The notes below the pieces were generated by a model. The model saw nothing but the letters and a program-made list of their open reading frames with translations, was not told the origin of the DNA and made no database searches. Source: JBHEMT01 sp046262435 (lineage in GTDB: Bacteria; Chloroflexota; Dormibacteria; Aeolococcales; Aeolococcaceae). Taken from it: a DNA stretch of 18,149 bases. The DNA lies in NCBI GenBank assembly GCA_046262435.1, contig JBHEMT010000139.1, positions 1 through 18,149 of the forward strand, given 5' to 3'. This document shows, piece after piece, positions 1-6,122 of the stretch; the stretch's first letter is position 1; each line of letters opens with the position of its first letter. Position numbers and translations under genes: made by a program.

Positions 1-331
1 CTCGAGAGGCGAGCAGGCGGCCCTCGCCCCGGTCGGCCCCCAGCACCATGGTGACGTCGCGCCGCGAGCCGGCCGACTGGCGGCGGACCCGGACGCAGAA
101 CTGCAGGGGGGCCTCCGTGGTCCGGCAGAGCCTGGCGAATGCCGCCAGCAGGGCGGCGCGGCGCCCCGGCTCCAGGCTGTCGACGTCGACGTTCTCGGTG
201 CGCAGCAGGGCTCGCGTGGCTCCGTCGGGGAGACGGACCTGGTCGTGCTGAAGGACGAGACCAATTGCCCCATCTCCCCGAGGCCGGGTCCGCTGACGGG
301 CCTCAGCCAGCGCCAACCGCCGGCCGGACAC
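1..331 (-). CDS. N-terminal part of a VirB4/SCO6880-like type IV secretion or conjugation protein (cut by window edge)
   Basis: This is an open frame of about 110 codons that runs off the left edge. It begins at a probable GTG at 331, 29 nt inside the 3' end of the PrgI-ParA gene, so the two are probably translated together. The readable pattern is a beta-rich start (IGLVLQHDQVRLPDG), then ALLRTENVDVDSLEPGRRAALLA, then FARLCRTTEAPLQFCVRVRR. This resembles the N-terminal domain of TraC/VirB4-type and SCO6880-type proteins: a surface-exposed beta hairpin, a helix with the 'aLLagFarll' pattern, then a 'plQ..VR.R' strand. The neighbour with a PrgI-like N-terminus supports the call, because PrgI and VirB4/SCO6880 genes are usual neighbours in actinobacterial and firmicute transfer systems. 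The ATPase motifs would lie beyond the window and cannot be checked. No clear ribosome-binding site was seen. The frame is solid; the family call is tentative. Confidence 0.55.
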   Translation of the reverse strand, partial: MSGRRLALAEARQRTRPRGDGAIGLVLQHDQVRLPDGATRALLRTENVDVDSLEPGRRAALLAAFARLCRTTEAPLQFCVRVRRQSAGSRRDVTMVLGADRGEGRLLASR

Positions 332-2030
332 GCAGCTGCCGGTCGTCCAGCGGCTGGCCAGGTGACCCCTCCTCGAGAAGGGGATGGATCGAGCCGGCGA
401 GTCGGCGGAGGGCCACGGCTCCGGGCCCGGAGCCCTCCAGTGAGGCGATGCGGTGGAAATCCTCCGCGTCGGCGATCTCGTCGTCGTGGGGAATGCTGGC
501 GAGGAGGCTGCCGCGCAGATCGGCCATGGTCGGGCCAAAGTCAACCCGCCCGGTCGCCTGGTTGACCACGTAGGCAAGTTTTTCGGCGAACCCCAGACGG
601 CGTAGATCCGCGGTGGCGCGGTAGGCGTCCTGCACACCACGCGCCGAGTCGCTGAGCACCAGGTAGATGTCGTCGGCGGTCTCCAGCACCCAGGTTGCCA
701 GCTCTGGAGGCCGGCCGTCGCAGTCCAGGACGACGACCTCGACGCCATCGGCCTCCAGCCGGTGCACCTGGGCCGCCGCCCCCGCGGGAGACAGCCCGTC
801 TTCGAACGATGTCCGGGGCGAGCTGTCAACCAGGGCGATCAGCCCGGAGGAATGCTCCGCGTGGGCGACCGGCCCGTCCGCCAACCCGGCGAAACCCTCG
901 CGTGGCGGGAGCGGCATCCCGAGGCGGAGGCAGGCGGTTGAGGAGCGGGGATCGAGATCGACATAGGCCACGCGGAGCCTGCCGGGCGGCCCGGTGAGGC
1001 GCCTGCCGCGCGCCGCCAGCACCGCGGCGACCTCGACGGCCAGCGTGGTGCGTCCCACCCCGCCGTTGAGGGCGAAGAAGGCGACCCGGCGTGCCCGCCG
1101 GCGCCGTCCGGGAATCGCGCCGGTCGCGGCTGGGAACCGGGGGAACCGCCCGGGCAGCTCGAGCTCCTTCACGTCGCTGCGCTGCTCCTGGCCGGTCGCC
1201 GCGCCGGGAAGGACCACCAGCGATGTTTCCGGCGGGCTGCTGACGGCGGATTCGTCTGCGGTCGGGCGTACCGGTCCCCGCACCCTGCGGTGAAGCCACG
1301 CGATGACCTCGTCGTCCAGGTGCGGGCGTCCGGCCGGCAGGGGGTCGTCGGCATCAGCGTCTCCATCCTCGGGGTCGGTCAGGGTGGTGACCGGGTCGGC
1401 GCCGTGTCCCGGCGTCCGCTCCGCGGGTCCGGGCGCGGCGTGCCGCGGGGGGGCCGCCGGGGCATCCGCCCTCGATGGGGATGCCACCGGCGCGGGCGCG
1501 GCGGTTGGGTGGCCCGTTTCGGCCAGGGGCTCGAGCCACCTGGCCCAGAGAGGCGGATCAGCGGGAGCCGCACCACCACCTGTACCCGGGACCGGGTCCT
1601 CCGGCTGCCCGTCGGCCGCACTCGTCGCATCCGTGCCGCCCCCTGTGCCGAGCGCGGCTGTCCCGTCCGCGCGGTGCCGGGAGGCGGTCGCGGGAGAGAG
1701 CGTTTCTCCCAGCGCCCTGTCAGCCGTCGCCGAGTCACCCGTCACCTGCTCCAGCCCGATCGACATGGTCTCGGGACCGGCGACGAAGCGACCGGCGGCA
1801 ACTGCCCAGGCCAGCGCCGACCGGCCGGCCCAGCTGCCCCATCCGACAGCCGCGGCGACGGCCACGATCAGCACCGCGACCGCGACAGCCACAGGCCCGG
1901 GCAGCGGACTGTGCAGGATGAGATATCCCAGGGCTAGGCCCGCGGCAACAACGCCGAGCGCGCCCGAGCTCAACCCGAAAGCCACGCGATCGGGTCCGTC
2001 GAACCCATCGGCAAAGCGCACCGGTTCCAT
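303..2030 (-). CDS. PrgI-like membrane domain fused to a ParA/MinD-type ATPase with atypical P-loop (575 aa)
   Basis: The ATG at 2030 has a strong ribosome-binding site (GGAGGAGGG) just upstream; longer in-frame starts up to 2195 read through non-conserved Arg/Ala-rich sequence and were rejected. Residues 1-85 look like a PrgI/VirB3-type protein: PVRFADGFDGPDRVAFGLSSG, two membrane segments (about 22-40 and 46-65), then a short amphipathic 'SALAWAVAAGRFVAG' stretch. Residues 86-300 are a Pro/Ala/Gly/Asp-rich, probably disordered linker. Residues 310-560 form a ParA/MinD/CpaE-like domain: P-loop NGGVGRTT (322-329), switch strand YVDLDPRSST (356-365) and VVVLDCDG (432-439). Both lysines of the usual KGGxGKTT signature are missing (Asn322, Arg327), so ATP hydrolysis may be altered or lost. 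The next gene downstream is a VirB4-like protein, so a role in assembling or positioning a transfer or secretion apparatus at the membrane is likely, by inference from context. Confidence 0.75.
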   Translation of the reverse strand: MEPVRFADGFDGPDRVAFGLSSGALGVVAAGLALGYLILHSPLPGPVAVAVAVLIVAVAAAVGWGSWAGRSALAWAVAAGRFVAGPETMSIGLEQVTGDSATADRALGETLSPATASRHRADGTAALGTGGGTDATSAADGQPEDPVPGTGGGAAPADPPLWARWLEPLAETGHPTAAPAPVASPSRADAPAAPPRHAAPGPAERTPGHGADPVTTLTDPEDGDADADDPLPAGRPHLDDEVIAWLHRRVRGPVRPTADESAVSSPPETSLVVLPGAATGQEQRSDVKELELPGRFPRFPAATGAIPGRRRRARRVAFFALNGGVGRTTLAVEVAAVLAARGRRLTGPPGRLRVAYVDLDPRSSTACLRLGMPLPPREGFAGLADGPVAHAEHSSGLIALVDSSPRTSFEDGLSPAGAAAQVHRLEADGVEVVVLDCDGRPPELATWVLETADDIYLVLSDSARGVQDAYRATADLRRLGFAEKLAYVVNQATGRVDFGPTMADLRGSLLASIPHDDEIADAEDFHRIASLEGSGPGAVALRRLAGSIHPLLEEGSPGQPLDDRQLRVRPAVGAG

Positions 2031-2098
2031 CCTTGCCCTCCTCCGCAGCGGTCGCTTGCCAGCTCTCCGGAACGTCTCCGGCAGCGCGGATGCGGACG

Positions 2099-2209
2099 CT
2101 AGACGGGGCCGCGGGACAGCGGACGGACAGTGAGGGTGAGACGCATGCCCATACCGCCCCCCGGCTCCTCGTGCAGCAGATCGCGCCTGTACCAAGGCAG
2201 GCTCTGCAT
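2099..2209 (-). CDS. possible small protein of 36 aa, doubtful
   Basis: A short frame starts at ATG 2209, only a few bases after the hydrolase stop codon (2216-2218), and ends at TAG 2099-2101. It encodes a Gly/Arg-rich peptide starting MQSLPWYRRDLLHEEPGGG. About 30 of 36 third codon positions are G or C, like the real genes nearby, and its position right behind the hydrolase would allow co-translation. There is no good Shine-Dalgarno sequence and I do not recognise the peptide. It may equally be the unoccupied leader region of the PrgI-ParA transcript. Confidence 0.25.
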   Translation of the reverse strand: MQSLPWYRRDLLHEEPGGGMGMRLTLTVRPLSRGPV

Positions 2210-2215
2210 CTCAGC

Positions 2216-3091
2216 TCAGACGGGGCTTGCTACCGCGGCCAGGCCGGCGACGAAATCGGCGATCGCCGCCGCAACCTGGGCAGGTCGCTGGACGGGAATG
2301 TCGTGGCCGCCCTCGACCCAGCGCACATGCCCCCGATCTCCCAGCGCCGCTAGCGCCAGGGTGACGGCGCCTTCCTTGGCCTGACGCAGTGCACCGTCCC
2401 CCCCTGCCGGCACCAGCAGTACAGGCTTTCGCTGTGCTCGGAGCAGGGCGTCGGGGTCCTCGCGCCAGAGCGCATGGGCGATCTGCATGTGCCGGTCGAC
2501 GTGGAGCCGAGGGCGGAACTCCCCGGTCGAATCACCGGCCTCGAGGTTGCCGAGCATGATCTCGGCTGCCGTATCCGGGTCGGACCCCTCCGCCAGCGCC
2601 GACCCCGCTATCCACTGATGGATTCGCTCGCGGGTGAGGCCATGCATCTCGGGTGGCCTCATCGCCACCGCCGCGAGGTCCCAGCTGTCGCCGAAGTGGT
2701 CGCGGACGCGGAGAAACCCGCCGTCGACGCAGATCACTCCCAGGGTCGCGCCGGAGTGTGCCGCCGCGTAGGCGAGGGCGACACTGGCACCCCAGCTGTG
2801 GCCGACCACCACCGCGGGCGGAAGCTCGAGCCGGCCGACCAGGCCGTGAAGATCGGCGACCACGTCATCGAACTCGTATCCGCTGTCGGGGCGGTCGCTG
2901 CGACCGTGACCGCGTTGGTCGACCGCGATCACGCGGTACGCGCCGGCGAGCTGCTCTGCAACCAGGTCCCACCAGCGCGCATTGCTGGCCAGGCCGTGAA
3001 GGGCGAGCAGGGGGGGTGCGCCCCCGCGGTGCTCACGGACCGAGAGGCGCAACACGCCCAGGTCGACGGCGTGCTCCTCGGCGGCGGACAT
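2216..3091 (-). CDS. alpha/beta hydrolase fold protein (291 aa)
   Basis: A soluble cytoplasmic hydrolase of unknown substrate, with normal length for the family. Landmarks: oxyanion-hole strand LLALHGLASNARWW (HG at 32-33), the conserved VDQRGHGRSDRP segment (57-68), the nucleophile elbow GHSWG with Ser99, the probable acid Asp232 in VPAGGDG, and catalytic His263 in EGGHDIPVQRP. The cap region (about 130-205) is short and carries a WIAGSALAEGSDPD stretch, which does not identify a substrate. The start ATG is preceded by GAGGAG at good spacing. The gene is divergent from the trehalose-phosphate synthase gene across a 118-nt gap, and the next minus-strand gene of known type begins 186 nt further on. 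Esterase, lactonase, epoxide hydrolase and dehalogenase activities cannot be separated from sequence alone; the lack of a second Trp/Asn halide-binding signature argues mildly against dehalogenase. Confidence 0.85.
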   Translation of the reverse strand: MSAAEEHAVDLGVLRLSVREHRGGAPPLLALHGLASNARWWDLVAEQLAGAYRVIAVDQRGHGRSDRPDSGYEFDDVVADLHGLVGRLELPPAVVVGHSWGASVALAYAAAHSGATLGVICVDGGFLRVRDHFGDSWDLAAVAMRPPEMHGLTRERIHQWIAGSALAEGSDPDTAAEIMLGNLEAGDSTGEFRPRLHVDRHMQIAHALWREDPDALLRAQRKPVLLVPAGGDGALRQAKEGAVTLALAALGDRGHVRWVEGGHDIPVQRPAQVAAAIADFVAGLAAVASPV

Positions 3092-3209
3092 TGCTCCTCA
3101 TTGTGGCGCGGGCTGCCCCTCGCGCCCTCTCCACGCAGGTAGCATCGACCGCCCCGCCGCCACCGCCTGGAGTACCGCTCTGCTCGCCATCGAGGCCTAC
3201 ACGCGCCGC

Positions 3210-4703
3210 ATGCTGCAGCACGTTCAGCCGATCGTGGTGGCCAACCGCGCCCCGCTCAGCCTGCAGCCGGCCGACCCTTACCGCGGCACAGTGGAGCGCC
3301 TGGTCCGCGGCGCCGGAGGCCTGGTCACCGCGATGAGCTCGCTGGCGATCGCCACCGACGCGGTGTGGGTCGCGGCCGCCAGAAACGACGGCGATCGCGA
3401 ACTGGCCGCACGGGCGAAGCGGGGAGAACCTGCCCTGCTGGTTACTGACGACAACACTGCGTACAAGGTGGCATTCGTCGAGCCCACCCAGACCGCGTAC
3501 GACATGTACTACAGCCAGATCAGCAACCCGCTGCTGTGGTTCATCCATCACTACCTGTGGGACCTGGCCCGTGAGCCGGTGCTCGACAGTGCCACGGACC
3601 ACGCCTGGCGGGAAGGCTACCAACACGTCAACCGTCTCTTCGCCGAGCGCATCGCCGAGGAGGCGGCACGGAGCGAGAAGCCGCCGCTGGTGCTGATCCA
3701 GGACTACCAGCTGTACTGCCTTCCGGCGATGGTGCGCGAGCTGGTTCCCAGGGTACGGCTGCAGCACTTCGTGCACGTGCCCTGGCCGAACCCCGAGTAC
3801 TGGAAGATACTGCCCAAACGGATGCGCGATGATGTCATGCAGGGAATCCTCGGCAACGACCTGATCGGCTTCCAGACCTCAGCGGACGTGCGCAACTTTT
3901 TGCTCACCTGCGACGGCAACCTCGGATTGGCGGTCGACTACCGGGAGCGCACCGTCTTTTACGAGGGCCGCTCGGTGTGGGTGCGGTCGTATCCGATCTC
4001 CATCGATGTCGCCGAGTTCGAAGCCAAGATGCAGAGCCCCGAGGTGCTCGCCGAAGAGCAGGCGATCGGCGCCTGGCGCCCCAAACACCTGATCCTGCGG
4101 GTCGACCGCACCGACCTCTCCAAGAACATCCAGCGCGGGTTTCTCGCCTACGAGCGGCTCCTCGAGCAGCACCACCAGCTGCATGGCGAGGTCCAGTTCT
4201 GGGCGTACCTGCAGGAGAGCCGTCAGGACATCGACGACTACCGCGCCTACCTGGGCGGCATCGTCCAGATGGCGGCGCGCATCAATCGGCGTTTCGCACG
4301 GCGAGGTTGGATGCCGATTCGCCTCGAGGTGGATGACAACATGAACCGCGCGATCGCCGGCTACAAGTCCTTCGACGTGCTCCTGGTCAACCCAATCTAC
4401 GACGGGATGAACCTGGTGGCCAAGGAGGGCCCTCTGTGCAACACCCGGGACGGGGTGCTGGTTCTCAGTGAGAACGCGGGCTGCCACGAGGAGCTCGGCG
4501 ATGTGGCGCTGACGATCAACCCATTCGACGTCGACCAGACCGCTGAGGCACTCTACCTCGGGCTGATGATGGAGCCCGCCGAGCGCCGCGCCCGGTGCGA
4601 GCGCACCCGCGAGATCGTGCGGAGCCGTGACATCACCCGCTGGATCACCGATCAGCTCCGGGATATTCGGGAGCTCCTCGGCGACGCGGGCTCCTTGGGC
4701 TGA
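3210..4703 (+). CDS. alpha,alpha-trehalose-6-phosphate synthase-like GT20 glycosyltransferase (497 aa)
   Basis: Members of this family join glucose from UDP- or ADP-glucose to glucose-6-phosphate to make trehalose-6-phosphate in the cytoplasm. Conserved blocks in order: IVVANRAPLS (8-17), the GGLVTAM donor loop (36-42), the YDMYYS...LLWFIHH acceptor region (Tyr100, Trp110), QDYQLY with Asp165, HFVHVPWPNPEYW (from 187), DLIGFQT (217-223), LRVDRTDLSKNI (296-307; basic phosphate/nucleotide-binding residues Arg297 and Lys305), and NPIYDGMNLVAKE (394-406). The block after this reads VLSENAG rather than the VLSEFAG common in OtsA. Length is typical of a synthase without a fused phosphatase domain, and no trehalose-phosphatase gene is in the window. 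ATG 3210 is the first plausible start, but only a weak, distant GAGG precedes it. A related GT20 activity such as glucosylglycerol-phosphate synthase remains possible. The gene stands alone and is divergent from the hydrolase. Confidence 0.85.
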   Translation: MLQHVQPIVVANRAPLSLQPADPYRGTVERLVRGAGGLVTAMSSLAIATDAVWVAAARNDGDRELAARAKRGEPALLVTDDNTAYKVAFVEPTQTAYDMYYSQISNPLLWFIHHYLWDLAREPVLDSATDHAWREGYQHVNRLFAERIAEEAARSEKPPLVLIQDYQLYCLPAMVRELVPRVRLQHFVHVPWPNPEYWKILPKRMRDDVMQGILGNDLIGFQTSADVRNFLLTCDGNLGLAVDYRERTVFYEGRSVWVRSYPISIDVAEFEAKMQSPEVLAEEQAIGAWRPKHLILRVDRTDLSKNIQRGFLAYERLLEQHHQLHGEVQFWAYLQESRQDIDDYRAYLGGIVQMAARINRRFARRGWMPIRLEVDDNMNRAIAGYKSFDVLLVNPIYDGMNLVAKEGPLCNTRDGVLVLSENAGCHEELGDVALTINPFDVDQTAEALYLGLMMEPAERRARCERTREIVRSRDITRWITDQLRDIRELLGDAGSLG

Positions 4704-4747
4704 CGCGGAGCCGCCTTGGCCCAGGCGACCACCTCGGCTGAAGGGTT

Positions 4748-4776
4748 CCCTCGGCCGACGCGAGACCCGCCGAGGG
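4748..4776 (+). terminator. GC-rich hairpin after the trehalose-phosphate synthase gene
   Basis: CCCTCGGC at 4748-4755 is the exact inverse of GCCGAGGG at 4769-4776, giving an 8-bp stem with a 13-nt loop, 45 nt after the stop codon. There is no T-run, so it would be a weak or factor-assisted terminator. An extra CCTCGGC copy at 4732-4738 offers an alternative pairing. Confidence 0.35.
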
Positions 4777-4800
4777 GCCGCTGGCCACCTCCTGTCTGTT

Positions 4801-4831
4801 CTGTCAGTTAAGCCCACTCCGCGTCTATACT
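4801..4831 (+). promoter_or_regulatory. probable promoter of the first MerR/HspR-like gene
   Basis: A TATACT -10 box lies at 4826-4831. The best -35 match is CTGTCA at 4801-4806 with a long 19-nt spacer. A start near 4838 would leave a leader of about 64 nt before the GTG at 4902. The -10 box is clear; the -35 is weak. The long spacer recalls MerR-type promoters, whose 19-20 bp spacers are untwisted by the regulator, but operator symmetry was not evident. Confidence 0.45.
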
Positions 4832-4901
4832 CATTTTCGGCATCCCCGTCCCGCCCTCGGACTCCCGAATGGCGGCCGGCGGTTCAGGCCGCGGAGGTTC
4901 G

Positions 4902-5243
4902 GTGGCCATCTCGCTCCAGACGCCAGCGTCGGTTTCCCCGGGTCTCGACAAGCCGATCTACACGATCAGCGTCGCCGCAGAGATCCTTGCCACGCACCCC
5001 CGGACCCTGATGATGTACGAGGCCCTGCATCTCGTGGTGCCCCGCCGCACCAGTACCAACCGACGGCGCTACTCGCAGCGCGACCTGCTGACCCTGCAGG
5101 CCATCCAGCAGCTCACGCGGAAGCATGGGCTCAATCTCAACGGGGCCCGGTACGTCATCCAGTGCCTTCAGGTGGTGGACCAGCACGGCCTGGAGCGCCC
5201 AGCTGCTCTCGCTGACGTGGTCGTCACCCACGCGCGTCTCTAA
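4902..5243 (+). CDS. MerR/HspR-like transcriptional regulator, copy 1 (113 aa)
   Basis: A DNA-binding regulator of the MerR superfamily, closest in pattern to HspR. The winged helix-turn-helix is at about 19-87: PIYTISVAAEIL (recognition of start), THPRTLMMYE, LVVPRRTSTNRRRYSQRDLL, and LTRKHGLNLNGARYVIQCL. GTG 4902 was chosen because GGAGG lies just before it (4893-4897) and because the protein then aligns end to end, without gaps, with the second copy (5773-6114), which is also 113 aa. An ATG at 4869 in the same frame has no ribosome-binding site. There is no C-terminal effector domain and only one cysteine, so it is not a metal-sensing MerR. HspR normally represses dnaK operons, but no chaperone gene is nearby, so its target is unknown. 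By hand alignment it shares about 68 of 113 residues with copy 2. Confidence 0.8.
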   Translation: MAISLQTPASVSPGLDKPIYTISVAAEILATHPRTLMMYEALHLVVPRRTSTNRRRYSQRDLLTLQAIQQLTRKHGLNLNGARYVIQCLQVVDQHGLERPAALADVVVTHARL

Positions 5244-5309
5244 CCGACCGGGTCGTCTCCTCCGGGCGGCCAGGTCGCAGCCGGAGCCCGCGTCCCCGGT
5301 AGGGACGGT

Positions 5310-5319
5310 TGTGGTCACA
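5310..5319 (+). promoter_or_regulatory. TGTG-GT-CACA inverted repeat upstream of the response regulator promoter
   Basis: This short palindrome (TGTGGTCACA) ends 12 nt before the -35 box at 5332. Its location suits an operator or activator site. The half-sites are only 4 bp and could be chance. It does not match the HspR inverted repeat (CTTGAGT-N7-ACTCAAG). Confidence 0.25.
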
Positions 5320-5331
5320 TCTCGTGTTACG

Positions 5332-5360
5332 TTGGCTATCGCCTTTCCCCTGGGTATACT
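5332..5360 (+). promoter_or_regulatory. housekeeping-type promoter for the response regulator operon
   Basis: TTGGCT at 5332-5337 and TATACT at 5355-5360 are separated by 17 nt. This is the most canonical promoter in the window. Transcription would begin near 5367, giving a leader of about 44 nt before the ATG at 5411. It implies that the receiver gene and the genes behind it can be expressed apart from the first MerR copy. Confidence 0.6.
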
Positions 5361-5410
5361 CGGGCGCCACCTTCGCCCCGGGTCCGGGGCCGGCCCTAGA
5401 CGGAGCACAG

Positions 5411-5788
5411 ATGGACGACCAGATCGAGGTTCTCCTCATCGAGGACGACCCCGCAGTACTCGAGATGTATCGCATGAAGCTCGAGCTGGACGGCTACCAC
5501 GTCAACACCGCGGCCGACGGTGAGGAGGGTCTCAGCCGGGCCACCGAACTGAAGCCGGACATCATCTTCCTCGACATCCGTCTGCCCAAGAAGGACGGCT
5601 TCGAGGTGCTCGAGGGGCTGCGTGGCAACCCCGGGACCGCCGACATCCCAGTGATCATGCTCAGCAACTACGGCGAGAAGGAGCTGGTGGACCGCGGCTA
5701 CAAGCTCGGTGCCCACGAGTTCCTGATCAAGGCGCAGACCACCCCAAGCTCGCTCTCCGAGGGGATCGGCGAGTGGCTCAAGGAATAG
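5411..5788 (+). CDS. single-domain CheY-like response regulator (125 aa)
   Basis: A stand-alone receiver domain that would accept a phosphoryl group from a histidine kinase and signal through protein contacts. It has the full catalytic set: acidic pair Glu11/Asp12 in LLIEDDP, phosphoacceptor Asp55 in IIFLDIRLPKKDGFE, switch Ser85 in VIMLSNYG, and Lys107 in EFLIKAQTT. It has no output domain. ATG 5411 is preceded by GGAG at 5402-5405; a longer frame reaching back to 5309 runs through the promoter and was rejected. Its last codons overlap the GTG start of the second MerR copy, so the two are probably co-translated. Because a receiver sits between two near-identical DNA-binding proteins, it may deliver its signal to one of them. 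The two orphan PAS kinases in the window (9822-11081 and 16930-18132) are candidate phosphodonors; both ideas are inference. Confidence 0.9.
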   Translation: MDDQIEVLLIEDDPAVLEMYRMKLELDGYHVNTAADGEEGLSRATELKPDIIFLDIRLPKKDGFEVLEGLRGNPGTADIPVIMLSNYGEKELVDRGYKLGAHEFLIKAQTTPSSLSEGIGEWLKE

Positions 5789-6114
5789 CCGGGGCGCAGC
5801 CCGGGCAGCCCGGACTCGACAAGCCCATCTACACCATCAGCGTGGCCTCCGAGATCCTCGAGACCCACCCGCGGACGCTGATGATGTACGAGAACATGGG
5901 GCTGGTGGTGCCGCAGCGGACCGCCACCAACCGCCGCCGCTTCTCCCAGCGCGACATCCTCAAGCTGCAGACCATCCAGAACCTCACCCGCAACCACAAC
6001 GTCAACCTCGCGGGCGTTCGCTACGTGCTGCAGTTGCTGCGTCTCATTCACGACAACGGCCTCGAGCCGCCACCCGCCCTCCGCGACATCGACGTGTCGC
6101 AGATCACCGTCTGA
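5773..6114 (+). CDS. MerR/HspR-like transcriptional regulator, copy 2 (113 aa)
   Basis: The frame starts at GTG 5773, 16 nt inside the response regulator gene, with GAGGGG at 5759-5764 as ribosome-binding site. The DNA-binding domain follows copy 1 without gaps: PIYTISVASEIL, THPRTLMMYENMGLVVP, RTATNRRRFSQRDIL, and LTRNHNVNLAGVRYVLQLL. The stretch THPRTLMMYE is identical in both copies. Differences lie at positions 41-43 (NMG against ALH), in the coiled segment, and especially in the C-terminal 25 residues, so the two may share an operator but differ in partners. There are no cysteines, which argues against metal sensing. The next gene starts 8 nt after the stop, and its ribosome-binding site overlaps the stop codon, so this regulator is in the same operon as the membrane proteins behind it. 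It lacks the chaperone neighbours typical of HspR. Confidence 0.85.
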   Translation: MAQGIAGAQPGQPGLDKPIYTISVASEILETHPRTLMMYENMGLVVPQRTATNRRRFSQRDILKLQTIQNLTRNHNVNLAGVRYVLQLLRLIHDNGLEPPPALRDIDVSQITV

Positions 6115-6122
6115 GGTTACCG

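Noticed and set aside
1290..2133. Plus-strand frames opposite the PrgI-ParA gene
   Set aside because: The minus-strand frame has a ribosome-binding site, membrane segments and P-loop motifs. The plus frames are Ser/Arg/Ala-rich without features.
2031..2195. N-terminal extension of the PrgI-ParA protein to 2195
   Set aside because: The extension is Arg/Ala-rich and unlike PrgI, whose pattern begins at MEPVRF; the ATG at 2030 has the good ribosome-binding site.
3879..4817. Minus-strand frame of 312 codons opposite the trehalose-phosphate synthase gene
   Set aside because: It has no domain pattern and is antisense to a gene with all GT20 motifs.
5309..5410. Upstream extension of the response regulator to 5309
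   Set aside because: It would translate through the TTGGCT-N17-TATACT promoter; the receiver fold starts normally at ATG 5411 with a ribosome-binding site.
4902..6114. Metal-sensing MerR regulators or classical HspR control of a chaperone operon
   Set aside because: Metal-binding cysteines are missing (one in copy 1, none in copy 2), no dnaK/grpE/dnaJ gene is present, and the HspR inverted repeat was not seen by eye.
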